A stretch of DNA of 64,000 bases from Helicoverpa zea (Eukaryota > Arthropoda > Insecta > Lepidoptera > Noctuidae), in assembly GCF_022581195.2 (NCBI RefSeq), contig NC_061466.1, positions 12,276,001-12,340,000 of the forward strand. The letters run 5' to 3'. Shown here piece by piece: positions 36,964 to 48,700 of the stretch (positions within the stretch are counted from its first letter, which is position 1; the number at the start of each line of letters is the position of its first letter). The translations under genes were made by a program, and so were the position numbers. Below the pieces are notes generated by a model. That model worked only from the letters and a program-made list of their open reading frames with translations, made no database searches and had not been told where the DNA came from.

Positions 36964-38637
36964 TTCGGTATATAATTTAGTGGTAATATTTGTGGATATT
37001 ATCTGATGGCGAGGTCCCCAAGTCAATCTTATTGTCGACAAACACCGCTTGTAAAGTTTTTACTCTGCCGCCTTTTTTGTGACACTGACACTTCCGATGA
37101 CGAGAAGTTAATCGATAAATGACAATCGATTTTTAACTTCGATACTTTTTTTACTACATTGAATAGTTTTTTGTTGACAATAATATTGACTTCGTGCCGG
37201 TAGACTAGAATGACTACACAGCTTACAAATATGGAATCCGGAACCTATCACACAAGTCTTAAGGTTCAGTTTCCATGGTCATACATAGTGTAGCTAACTT
37301 TAGGAGACGCTGAAGGTAATTTACTTTTAGCCTTAATAGAAATTAATATACGAATATTTAATATTTACAATTTAAATCGATTCTTGACACTTAATCCGAT
37401 TTAATAATCAAAGGTCCTATGACTATTCAGCCATACAGTGCAATACGATATGAATGTAATATGAAATCAAGACGATTTATATCGATATTATTATTTATCG
37501 ATACACTATTGACTTCACAAAATGTGATGTTCGTTCCCTACCTACTTACATTAATTACACGCTTTTTACTTATTTCTTACAATATACAAAGAAAATATTC
37601 TACATAGCATGTACCTACTTGTATAATAATTAATATAATTAGCTAATCTCTGTGAGAAATATCCATAAATATTATATGTATAATGTAGTAATGAGGCAGT
37701 TATGAAATCTAAGGCATTCTTCTGTGGCTGAGTAAAAATAACTTTTTGTACAGTTAAATATTTCACAACTACTTTATGCTTATTTGTATGAGATACTTCA
37801 GGCTTGTATGTATGGAATTTGAGTTATTTTTTGGGAGGGTAATTGAAGTTACAATTAACTGTATCAATTAGAACACATCTCATTCAAGACATCTGATATG
37901 TTAGTGGGGAACCTGACCTCTGAAAACTGATGAAAGATAGACAAAAGATTCTAATTATTTATTTTTAAGTATTAAACCCAAATTAGGTAATTAAGAATCA
38001 TTTTTGAGAAAGAATGCGCTAAGTATAATCAATAAGTTTCTAATTATGAGGGTAATCTGTCCTTACCCTATTTTCTACATTTACCTAATCTATGTTACCT
38101 AAACCAGAATATTTTCCTACTTTACCCCTGACGTGTAATTAATACTCAACTTACAAGCACTGGCGTCAAGTTCTCAAGGTGCTATTTGAAGCATAGTATA
38201 CTTGTAGCAGAAGCCATGTCTTATGACTAGGAAATTCTTGTAAGTTTGGATTTACGCATGTTTTATTATAAAATACAGTTGTACTTATAAGGTAATGTTT
38301 TAAATTACCCTGATGCCTTTAAGGGTAAAAAGGAAAAACTGTTTCCATGTTTTACCTATTAAGGTATTTTCTCAAAATGGCACATATATCATGTTTACTT
38401 TATGACCATTTTTAAACCAACAAAAGGGTAAATCTGGTAATAATGGTTGTGCATTATTCAAGTACAATTTAATATTGGTTGTAACATTCTGTTTCAAATA
38501 GTGCACAATTATTGGGTAGACCATAGGACATACCACTGACTCAATTACCCCAGGTAACCTGTTTTCAACTTGGTAAGGGTAAAATATTTTTCTGCATAGC
38601 TCAACAAGACTTACCTAATAATATGTATGTATATGTT

Positions 38638-40082
38638 ACCGTAAGATTACAAACATCGTTAGATTACAATCTATCTCGAGAGATTGTAAACTGTCGAATT
38701 ATTGTGAACCGTAACATCTGATTGCAATTTAACGCATTATTTTTCGCTATATTATAATCTATGGATGAGAAATTGTCAAATTGTCAACTGTCCGAAAGCT
38801 CTCTCTGATTGGTCAGTCTTTTTGTAAGATCGACCAATCACGACCAGCCGTTCTGTTCCCATGGAGTTCCCGTAGAGTTAGGAATGAAATAGAGGTGTCA
38901 GTTAAATAAAATAAATGCTCTTCAAAAATTCTTCAAGTATTAAATTTATATAAAAATAACTCTTATAAAAATACAGTTAGGTATTTTGTCTTCAAATACA
39001 AACTAATATTTAAAAATAAAATAAAAGGGGTGCTAATTAAACAGGCTTCTTTTTAATATCATTATTCGCCCCCAAAAATGTATGTTGCCTTCTAAATTAC
39101 TAAGTCAGCCACAATTAATAAAGCGTCGAGCATCTAAATAATACTATCTTAGCCACGAGTTATCTTCCACTCTAAATACAACTCAGCATGATGGTTATTT
39201 TTTTGCATCTAAATTTGTAGCATGCATTCTAACAGTAAACTTCTTAAATACTATTAAATGACATCATAAAAATATTTATTTACCTTCTAATTTTTTAACT
39301 CGTACCTACTGAGTTTTTTGTTTAAAATATAACACATCCCATATTAATTGACCCAGCATGGAAGTAAGCATGCAACATGCAGCAAGCATAACTTCTGTCA
39401 CGGCTCCGGCGCTGCGGGGCTCCGGCGGTCCCATGCGAGCTTATCGTCGCAGATGGTTTTCACGCTCACCACCGCAGCTTCGGCTTGCTGGCCGGCAGAG
39501 CCGGCCAGCCTCAGCCGCGGCGGCGAGCGCTGAAACTACCTGCGCCTCAGCTCGCAGGCCGCCTCGCCCCTCCGCGCCTACGCGGTTTTGAATTGCACTC
39601 TAGGGGTAGGGCAGACAAGACTACGTGGAGTCGGTTTTGCAGCGATTCGTTTTCGTCACTAACTTCAATTTTTAATACAATTTTTAATTGTGTGTAATTT
39701 GAGTCTTAAAAATTAAGTACAATTTTTGATTTTATAAAAAATTAAACCGTCACTTATTTTTGCACGTCAAAGAGCTGTGACACCGGGAGTTGCAAAGAAC
39801 ATTGTCTTTTTTGACGTTCTACCAATCAGCGCGCAAGATGCATTCCGTTCTACGCCAGTTGACAATTTGACCGCTCTACATCGCTCTCGATCTTACAAAA
39901 AGACTGACCAATCAGGGAGAGCTTTCGGACAGTTGACAATTTGACAATTTCTCATCGATAGATTATAATATAGCGAAAAATAATGCGTTAAATTGCAATC
40001 AGGTGTTACGGTTTACAATAATTCGACAGTTTACAATCTCTCGAGATAGATTGTAATCTAACGATGTTTGTAATCTTACGGT
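38638..40082. mobile_element. 1.45 kb nonautonomous transposon with 196 bp terminal inverted repeats
   Basis: The left arm 38638-38833 (starting accgtaagattacaaacatc) and right arm 39887-40082 (ending gatgtttgtaatcttacggt) are inverted copies over 196 bases with few mismatches. The inside is AT-rich, except for a GC-rich island at about 39390-39620. No transposase is recognisable. No clear target duplication was found, so the superfamily is undecided. Confidence 0.85.
39390..39620. repeat. GC-rich island inside the inverted-repeat element
   Basis: About 230 bases (ctccggcgctgcggggctcc, gctggccggcagagccggcc) are strikingly GC-rich in an AT-rich surround and contain their own short palindromes. 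Overlapping open frames in all three plus frames are a by-product of the lack of stop codons in GC-rich DNA. Confidence 0.6.
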
Positions 40083-41968
40083 GACATATATATTACAAAG
40101 TTTTCAGTTCTAATGATCTTCTTAACTTTAAAATTCCTGTTTTTAATATACTTATCTTTGATAAAAATGGCTGCCAAGATAGAGCGCAGCCAATATCATA
40201 TACAATCGTTATTGTAGCATAATATTAGGAGCATTGTTAAATGTTTTCTACTTTAGCTAGAAGCAAATTTTCAGGCTAAATTGAAGTTTGTACTACTTAC
40301 GCTAATATGTTTTTTGTATTTAATATGTTACAAACGGTATTCAGAGAATTGTATAGTGTTCTTTTCCATGAAAAAATCTTTTACTTTGCCAAAATTTCGT
40401 CTTAGTAGGCAAATTATACAATTCCTGAAAGTACGTCTATTATTGCTCATAATTCGCCCTCTAGGATCTAACTTCTTAGGAAATGCCTTTTTTTCTTTAT
40501 TAAAGTCCGAAAATGTATGTTAAGACCCGCAAATTGTAATAAAATATATCTGTAATTATTTTACTCAGCATGTACAATGAATTATTCAAACGAATTTTTT
40601 AAATCAAATATCAACAATCATTAATTTTAATATTTTGACAGCGTTTTTTTAGTATTTTAAGTTAATATTATAATGTTAGATTCTAGTTTAATTTTAGTCT
40701 AAAAATACACCAGGTACTTGCAACATTTTTTTCGCAGTTTTTATGACTTTACGTTCATCTCAAGAATACAAAAAGTTTAAGGTGTTAATTAACTTGTAAT
40801 AGCTTTTTTAAATAAGTTTAAGTATACCTACTAAAATATGACTTGCTTTAGTTTTTACGGTCATTTCCTGAAATAAATCAGCGTTCATACTTAATTAAGT
40901 CATCTGTTTATACCTACCTATGAATAATTTTAATTTACCATTAGGTGCCAAACTTAAGTACTTGGTATATTTTTACAAATATTGTATAATTTAAATTACG
41001 AACGAAAAATCCAAGCTGCCATGAAAATCGTCATCAGCCAGAATCATTTTTGCCATGAATTTATGTATCTACCTACCCCCATTTCGTAGCCATAATTTTG
41101 TATTTAACGAAAATATTTTTCAAGCTTTGCAATAAACATTTACAATACCTATAAAAATCTATGTAACTAATGCTGTATATTAAATACCTAGCTAGTAAAC
41201 GTTGTTCAAATGATTTCTTCTTTTTTCTTAAGTAGTTTTAATTTTTATGTCCCGAAAAAGAATCTAATATTTGATAATAACGTTTACGAGCCAAGGCTAT
41301 TATAGTATGTAATATTTTTTATTATATTAAATATAAATTTCAAAGCTAGTGCACAATTTTGTTGGAAATAGTTGATATTTTATAACTAATTAATTCTGTA
41401 ACAATATAGCACAAGACTGTGTGCTAATTGAAAATAAATAAAATTGACGACGCTAAGTGTGTTTTTACTTCAGCCTTTGTTTTAGCCAACATCATTGGGT
41501 CGGCAGTAAAGCCGTACCTAAAAATCGTAAAATATCCAGACGAATTAGTCGCAGTCTACATTTTCATTGGTAAGAATATTCTAAATCCAGTTTTGAACTA
41601 CCGGGTGATATACCTTTAGTGGGATCCTAATTAGAGGCAGTCAGGTGGTTTGAGAAAACAACAGAAACCTGCAGCTCTCTAGATAAGAAGAATGATCCAA
41701 AATCTATGTGATACATTTTCTATTTCACATAATTCGAGATAAAAAATATGGTATTTCTCAGTTCATTTGTAGTTACATACCTATTTAATCTCCGAATCAG
41801 GATCCCAATATTTTTAGTCTATGCACATTATGCCTCTATGGTGTCACACGTCAGTGTCATGTTTCGCTGTCAAGTGTCATTGATGTCATCAAAAAATTGT
41901 AAACACTGCTTGGCTACTTGAAACCGGAGTTAATTAATATATATTATTCTGAAATACAATATAAAACA

Positions 41969-44209
41969 ATGGATGCAAAAGATGTGTGTGTTGAAATAGA
42001 GAACGATGAATTTTATAGTAAGTTTCTAGATGAGTCCGTTAAACCCGTACTCAATGAAAATCAATCGGTTACTGAACAAGTGAATAGACTCACGCAGGGG
42101 ATTGAAAAACTAAGCAAAAGCTTGGAGAAACAAGTCCTAGCTAAACACAATGATCTTCTTACACAAGCCAGTCATATATCCGACTTGGAAGTGACTTTAG
42201 AGTCTGTGCAAGCTCAAGTACAGAGTCTGTTACGCGGCGCTGAGAATCTGAAAAATCGAGTGCACACACCGTATTACGCCCTCGAGAACCAAACAATGAT
42301 GCTTGAAAGAGTTCAAACTACATGCAATTTGATGCGACATTCGTCAAAAATCTTAAATCTGTGGCATAAACTGCAGAGCATCAAAGACAACCCATCTAAA
42401 GAGGCCATCATACTCTTTGAACTGAATGAGCTGATCAGTGACTACGATTTCGAAGGGATAGATCTCCTTGACGAGGTCCTTAAGTCTGTACAACTGAGGA
42501 GAACAGAGTTATTAACAAATGCCACGGAGCTATTGCAGTCAAGTCTACTAAGTGGTGACAAAACCAAACTATTACAATGCTTTAAAGTATTCCACAACCT
42601 GCAATGCACAGAGGAACAGATAAAAAAATCTGTTAGCAGCATACTGAGTGATTTAAAAAAAGAAATAACAACAGCTTTGAATGTCCAAATGGTTTCAATT
42701 GAAGTGAAGAAATCTAGCTCGGGGAGAATCGCTCCAGGCAAGGCGAATATCATGAGCGCTCAGGACTTTAAAAAAAAACTTTGGGACAACATTGAACAAC
42801 TCTTCAAAGTTGACATTTATAACAGCTGCACTAAAGTCATAATGCTTCAGAATGTTGTCAATGAGTTACATGCAATTGGGAATTTCAGGAACATAGCTAA
42901 AAACTTTTGGGCTGATTTGTCTTTAGTCTTCAGCAATGAGCTTGAAAAGAGTCCACTAACCGTCAATCAATCCATAGAGATTGACTTTCCCAGATTGCTT
43001 AAAAGTTTCAATGACTTGCTTTCTAGACTAAAATGTAAGGACCTAGAGATGAACCGCTCATGTCTCACAAAATGGGAGAATTCCTTTTTATCAAAATCCT
43101 TGGGAAAATTGCTGGAGCCTGTTAGAAGTATGTGGCATTTGTCCCAGGTACCAAACATGGATCAGATAGACAATGCTATTAGAGTTATTGCTGAAGCACT
43201 CAGCATCTCACTTGGTGACAAACAGTTGAGCATCAGCCTAGCCAACAGTGTGGCTAAATCTATCAAACAGATGACTGTGGAGGCAGAGCAGAGATTATCT
43301 ATGGACAGTGATGTGGCACAGATAATAGAGCCACCTACAAGCTCACAGCAAAAGAATGCTGACCTCTGCAACTCCTTGTATTATTTCTCATCACAAATAA
43401 AAAGAGTTCTTATAAACATGAACTCAATGCTGCCCCAAGAAAGTATACAAATTGTTCAGAATAGCTTGAAAGACATTTCCAGCATGCCTATTCTGCAATT
43501 ATTTGCTGAATCAATCAAGAATTCCTTGTTCATAATTTTGATGACAATGCATGATGAGCCTGACTTGATCAGGGCTGATGACCCAGCTGGCAAGAATCTA
43601 TCATGTTCCCCATACATGAAGGAGCTTCAACAATTTGTGTCCCGATGCAAGGACATTTACTTATCTATGTTCAGTGAAAAGTCTGCCCTTAATGAGTGTT
43701 GTACAAACATAGCTAGAGCTTGCATTGAGAGATTTACTCAGCATATTTGTAATGTAAGACCACTGAGTAAGTTTGGCAGAGCTAAGTTGCAGATAGATTG
43801 CAAACATTTGGAAGTTGCTTTGTCACCTTTGGTCAATGATATGACAGAGTTGGGAGACCACTATAGGCAGTTGAAGGCATTGCATCTTTTGCTGGAGAAG
43901 ACTCCTCAAGAGATAGCCAAGAGTCAGAGTGAAGGTGCTTGCTTACCATACTCATTGGTAATGATGTTCTTGTTCTCCCATGGTGGTCACCAACTCTTAG
44001 CTCCACATACCTGTGCTGGCTGGAATGTTCAAAAGCTGATGCAGTGGCTGGACTCTCATAGGAATGAGAGGGATCGGCTGGAGTTTGTTGCCGGGGCTTT
44101 GCAAAGATATCAGAACCATGTGAGACAGAACCAAATCGCGACTTACGATGAAGTGTATCCTGTGTTGATACAATTGTTGGAGGATGGAAGAAAGTCCTTG
44201 AAGAAGTAG
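41969..44209 (+). CDS. COG5: COG5, conserved oligomeric Golgi complex subunit 5 (746 aa, one exon)
   Basis: The start is the ATG at 41969 in good context (aaacaATGg); the frame is open 17 codons further upstream but without another ATG. The N terminus carries the coiled-coil region typical of COG5 (KHNDLLTQASHISDLEVTLE, then ERVQTTCNLMRHSSKIL...). Further landmarks shared with animal COG5 are FLSKSLGKLLEPVR, an ILMTMHDEP segment followed by PYMKELQQFVSRC, and VYPVLIQLLEDG at the C terminus. COG5 belongs to lobe B of the eight-subunit complex that tethers vesicles for retrograde transport within the Golgi, and its loss disturbs glycosylation. The length is a little below human COG5 (about 840 aa). 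The whole protein is encoded without an intron, unlike the other protein genes here. It is convergent with LONP1. Confidence 0.95.
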   Translation: MDAKDVCVEIENDEFYSKFLDESVKPVLNENQSVTEQVNRLTQGIEKLSKSLEKQVLAKHNDLLTQASHISDLEVTLESVQAQVQSLLRGAENLKNRVHTPYYALENQTMMLERVQTTCNLMRHSSKILNLWHKLQSIKDNPSKEAIILFELNELISDYDFEGIDLLDEVLKSVQLRRTELLTNATELLQSSLLSGDKTKLLQCFKVFHNLQCTEEQIKKSVSSILSDLKKEITTALNVQMVSIEVKKSSSGRIAPGKANIMSAQDFKKKLWDNIEQLFKVDIYNSCTKVIMLQNVVNELHAIGNFRNIAKNFWADLSLVFSNELEKSPLTVNQSIEIDFPRLLKSFNDLLSRLKCKDLEMNRSCLTKWENSFLSKSLGKLLEPVRSMWHLSQVPNMDQIDNAIRVIAEALSISLGDKQLSISLANSVAKSIKQMTVEAEQRLSMDSDVAQIIEPPTSSQQKNADLCNSLYYFSSQIKRVLINMNSMLPQESIQIVQNSLKDISSMPILQLFAESIKNSLFIILMTMHDEPDLIRADDPAGKNLSCSPYMKELQQFVSRCKDIYLSMFSEKSALNECCTNIARACIERFTQHICNVRPLSKFGRAKLQIDCKHLEVALSPLVNDMTELGDHYRQLKALHLLLEKTPQEIAKSQSEGACLPYSLVMMFLFSHGGHQLLAPHTCAGWNVQKLMQWLDSHRNERDRLEFVAGALQRYQNHVRQNQIATYDEVYPVLIQLLEDGRKSLKK

Positions 44210-45705
44210 ACTAGAGAGAAAACGTTGGAGCTATCTTCGTAGTGTATTATAATTTTATTTGAATTCAATAAGTAAATAAGCCTATGCTATCCTATAATGT
44301 ATATTTTATGTTTATCAGACCATGCAATTATTTTAATGTTTAAATGAAACAAATGTTCAAATTGAGTTATTTATTGAAAATAAACTTGTTTAAAACAGAA
44401 CAGTGTCTTCTCCCTTCATCTTCTACAAGCAAGTATTGTTGGTGATGTTGCCGACTTCGATCTGGCGCGGGAAGTTAATTGACTTTACTCCTTTTCTCTT
44501 CATCTTTCTAGAAAATGAGCAGTCAGATAATAATCTTACAAAAGGGGAGTGCTAAATTAAATTCATGCTAGAGTGCAATACTAAAAATGGAACCCAGGCA
44601 ACAATGAAAGAATAAACTAGCTTAGTTCTGATGTCTTAGAATCAATTGAAAAAATGGTATGGGAACTTAGGATACCTCATGAAATAAACTGAAACATTAT
44701 GATGAAAGAAAAAATAATGTTTATGCAACATAAGGGCTAAGACGAAGTTTCAATGGCAAAAGTGTGGACGCTATATCAATATGTCACAAAAACGTTTTGC
44801 ATCAAAACTTCGTCTAAAAACAAACTACAAGAATTAAAAAAAAAGAAAATATTTATTCAATACAACAACATACTTAAACAGCTATCTTTCAACAACCAGC
44901 AGCATACACGCATCTACATAGCAACAACTATCTATATTTATATAATTTATATGTACTTATTGTAAACAAATGCATAGACTTAAGAATAATTGGACAGGTG
45001 AACACATACAATTGGTTTCATTTGTGGTAAATAATTTGTCTTTTGGAAAAATACATTCAATGTATGAATCTGATTTTATGCAAATTTTAGGTTATTTTGA
45101 AAGTCTTTGAAGACTAAAGATTGCATAAAATCAACAAATGTAGCACAATTACAGCACTACAATAATCAACGAAAGCTTTAAATGATGTGAGTGAAAATAA
45201 TAATTCAACAATTGATGGAAAATACTGGAACAACTTTATAAAAAAGTTGTGCAAAAGTACCTGTAATTAAATTGACACTTTCTGCTTAATATATAAATCA
45301 TTTTATACATAAAGTACATCTGTCTTATTAAAAATTTACACCAAAAAAATATTCCACCAATTCAATCCAAAGTCTACCAAAATTAAGACTATCTACTGGC
45401 GATCTACATTGACCCTTATCCACAGAGGCATGAAAGATGAGCGGAGATGCCACAAGGCAGGTAGGTCATGCGCCTTGTAGGTCAAATACCGTACATTAGG
45501 CGTAACCAAATTATTTATATTAGTAACTAACTAATAACCAACGCAGGTTTTTGGTATCTTGACACATCCATAAACATATAGGTACTGATTCATTAGTCCT
45601 TTTGTTTAAAGAAAATGCGGAGTTAATAACGTTCCTCGTCCCCCGAACACCCGCATTTTGACGCGCTACTTAGGACAGTTAGCGTTATGACATCTCCACT
45701 ATCAT
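44210..45705. other. Convergent intergenic region COG5 / LONP1
   Basis: It contains the COG5 3' UTR with its poly(A) signal (44379-44384) and, on the other strand, the LONP1 3' end. The stretch between about 44400 and 45700 is AT-rich, with no supported gene or clear repeat. Confidence 0.65.
44379..44384 (+). terminator. Poly(A) signal AATAAA of COG5
   Basis: AATAAA 170 bases after the COG5 stop codon, followed by a T/G-containing stretch (cttgttta). Confidence 0.6.
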
Positions 45706-45711
45706 TTTATT
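45706..45711 (-). terminator. Poly(A) signal AATAAA of LONP1
   Basis: AATAAA on the minus strand 26 bases past the LONP1 stop codon. A more distal site cannot be excluded. Confidence 0.45.
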
Positions 45712-45737
45712 CTCCATGGTTCTAAGATAATGTGTAG

Positions 45738-48700
45738 CTAAACCTGTTGTTCGAAGGCGACTTTGAGCACGTCCTCGATATGGCTGACGAAGTGGATGTC
45801 GACCTTGTCTCGGATGAAGGAGGGCAGATCGTCGTAGTCGCGTCTGTTCTCTTCCGGGAGAATTACGCAGCTCACGCCCGCGCGTTTTGCCTGGAAATTA
45901 GAATATACAGTAAATTTGGTTATCCTCCTTTGGGAAGGAAACAAAATTAAAATATTAAAAAAGGTTATCAAAATAACTGAGTAATTATTGATGGTAGGTA
46001 CATTACAATGTAATTAGTATTTTACATAAGTTAGAATTTGCGCTGTTTAAATCCTATTGTGTCTGGGATACTTATAACTTTTTGATATTGAATAACCGTC
46101 ATTAACATTATGTCATGATAGCCATGCAACACCATGTTGGCTTGAGGGGGTCAGGTATACAGTTGTTCCACATAAAACAAAGCCATTTGTTGGGCAAAAA
46201 AAAATTTGTGCAGAAAAGATATTAAAGTACATAGTACGCTGCATCACGTAACACTGAAAGCTTGTACTAGAATATCTTCCCCCGTCATGGCGATCGTGGC
46301 GCCCACTGACGGATCGTCTTTAGGAGTCGCAACTTCAGGAACATGTTAGTACATGCGGCTAGAGGGATACTGATGAATAAAAGACACTAACCGCAATAAT
46401 CTTCTCCTTAATCCCCCCCACGGGCAGCACTCTCCCCGTGAGCGAGATCTCCCCGGTCATGGCGAGGTCGTGGCGCACGGCGCGGCGCAGCGCGAGCGAC
46501 GCCAGCGCCGTCGCGATGGTGGCGCCCGCTGACGGACCGTCCTTGGGAGTCGCACCTTCAGGCACGTGCAGGTGGATGTGGCTAGAGGGAGAATAGTGAT
46601 GTTAGATGTTGTTCATCGTTTGTCCCACCTTATCATGACGAATTCTGCCGTGTTTCGGAAGACACTATAGATTGACAGGCAATCTAATAGATTGATAAGT
46701 CCCGGCTATCATTTGATGGATTATGGAAAGTCATATCGGATAACCAGAAAGCCTGACTTAAATAAAGATAGAAATAGAACAAACAAAATATGGAATGATT
46801 ACCTGAAAGAGGACATGAACATTTACCGTCTTACCACAAAAACTTTTAAACGTCAGTTTAAGACTTGTCTACACAAATGTCCGACTATGACGTTGACATA
46901 TGGTTCATTTTGCAGCCACAATTTTTTTAGACAAGTGTAAAACAGACGTTTAAGTTTTTGTAGTAAGGCCAATTTTATTTTATTATGACAACTAGCCGTT
47001 TTCCCGCGGTTTCACCCGCATCCCGTCAGTCCCGTGGTAACTACTGCCCGTACCGGGATAAAATATAGCCTATGTTACTTGTGGATAATGTAGCTTTCGA
47101 ATGGTGAAAGAATTTTTAAAAACGGTCCAGTAGTTTTTGAGCCTATTCATAACAAACCAAACAAACAAACAAAGTTTTCCTCTTTATAATATTAGTATAG
47201 ATTTGTTATTGAGCGATCTGCGATAGTACGCACATGCCGCATAATAAAGATTATTTTTATTTGTAGATTCACCCCAGGAAGGGAAACGCATAGATGTAAT
47301 ATAATAAACAAGATTGCGCACGCTCGAAATATATATTTACGAAAATGAACTCTATTCCAACGCAATAAGGTACTAAATTTGTTGCATAATACACAGAGGC
47401 AAATCCGAGCCGAGAGGGATAGTCAGAACGGAGGCCGTTTGTCTCTTTCTAACACCTTGCCAGCATAAAAAAATGTTGTGATCAACAGTTTTGTCTTCCC
47501 AAAAAAACAATTGAATCACATATATTTTTATCTTATTTTAACAATTGTAAGTCAACAAATTAATAAAAATCGCATTAATTTATTATACGAATAAATTATT
47601 TATACAAATTATTATTCTTAAAACATAAACAACATAAATTTTTATTTTGTTTTTTTTTTTTTTTTTTTCTAGCGGTAACCCTGAACATTCTTGGCGCGTA
47701 ATCAGCATTTAAAATTTTGTTTATATTTTTTGTATTAAATCAATTTAAACTATTTAAATGGTGAAAAGTGTTACGTTTATAGTTGTAAAAGTGAATCCTA
47801 TGGTGGTTGCAATATATCGTTCCACAGGTTAGCTAATAATAACATTTTCGTAAACCAAACAACTAGGGTGCCCATGAATTCTTGTAATGAGTGAAAATAT
47901 GGGTGATGGATTTTAAAACTGTTGTACTATTGTTATAGCTTCCCAAAAAATGAAGAAAGGCAACATAAATGGCTCAGCCGTCTATATATGAAGTAGAAAT
48001 ACAAAAAAAAACAGTCTTCACTTCGAATCTTCCTGCTTTTATACTGCTAATTCCCGCTAATTATTAAAAGCCTTTATAATTATCTTAAGGTCACAAACTG
48101 CGTAAGTTAAAACTTCAATACCAATCTGCGTTTAATAATCTTAGCAAATTCGGATTTGTCTCACATACCTTAATCTCATAGTCACCCTATTAGAAAGGGA
48201 CAGACAGCCTCCGTACTAACTGTTTCACTCGGCTCGTTTTTTGGGTTTATATGCGCAGTCCTGTTTACTAATATTATGTCTATGGGGAAACGCCCGCCAC
48301 GTCGCTTCTTTCCCTGGTGTGAAGCGGTTACAGTTTGCTGAATAGTTTCCATTTCCATAGATTTTCAAGTTATAATGTGGGCCGATCCCGGCGGCACTGC
48401 AATGCCGGGCCGACCCGTGACCGGAGTGGAGCGAGCCCCGAACATCCCGTCAGTTTACAAAAATCAGATTAATATACTGGTCCCTCAGTGAGGGAACTTT
48501 CAGATATTAAGCTGAAAAGAACAGATACTACACTTTGATCTTAGCCAAAAGGCCGAGAAGCGATACCGAACTAAAGTACCGAGCGAGGGTCGTTCAATCG
48601 CGGAGAATCTTAACACCGCGATACAGAAATGAGCGTGAATTGTACAGCGCCATCTATCGAGCTTGATAGTAAACTTCACTCGTCACTTCTGTGAAGGGTG

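Larger units (their letters stand above)
36964..41968 (+). other. Intergenic region Ras - COG5
   Basis: 5 kb without a supported gene. It contains the Ras 3' UTR (end not located), AT-rich unique DNA, and the inverted-repeat element at 38638-40082. The open frames at 37419, 40281 and 41428 show no recognisable domain. The COG5 promoter should lie in the last few hundred bases. Confidence 0.6.

Noticed and set aside
39348..39697. Three overlapping plus-strand open frames, Arg/Ala/Ser-rich
   Set aside because: They lie in a GC-rich island within a transposon; GC-rich DNA lacks stops, and the longest frames begin at non-ATG codons or lack any domain.
41918..41968. Upstream extension of the COG5 frame
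   Set aside because: The frame is open for 17 more codons but begins at TTG, not ATG; the ATG at 41969 has good context and fits the family N terminus.
45747..45950. Plus-strand frame over Lon exon 14, and similar frames opposite Lon exons 4, 8, 11 and 12
   Set aside because: Antisense shadows of well-supported Lon exons.
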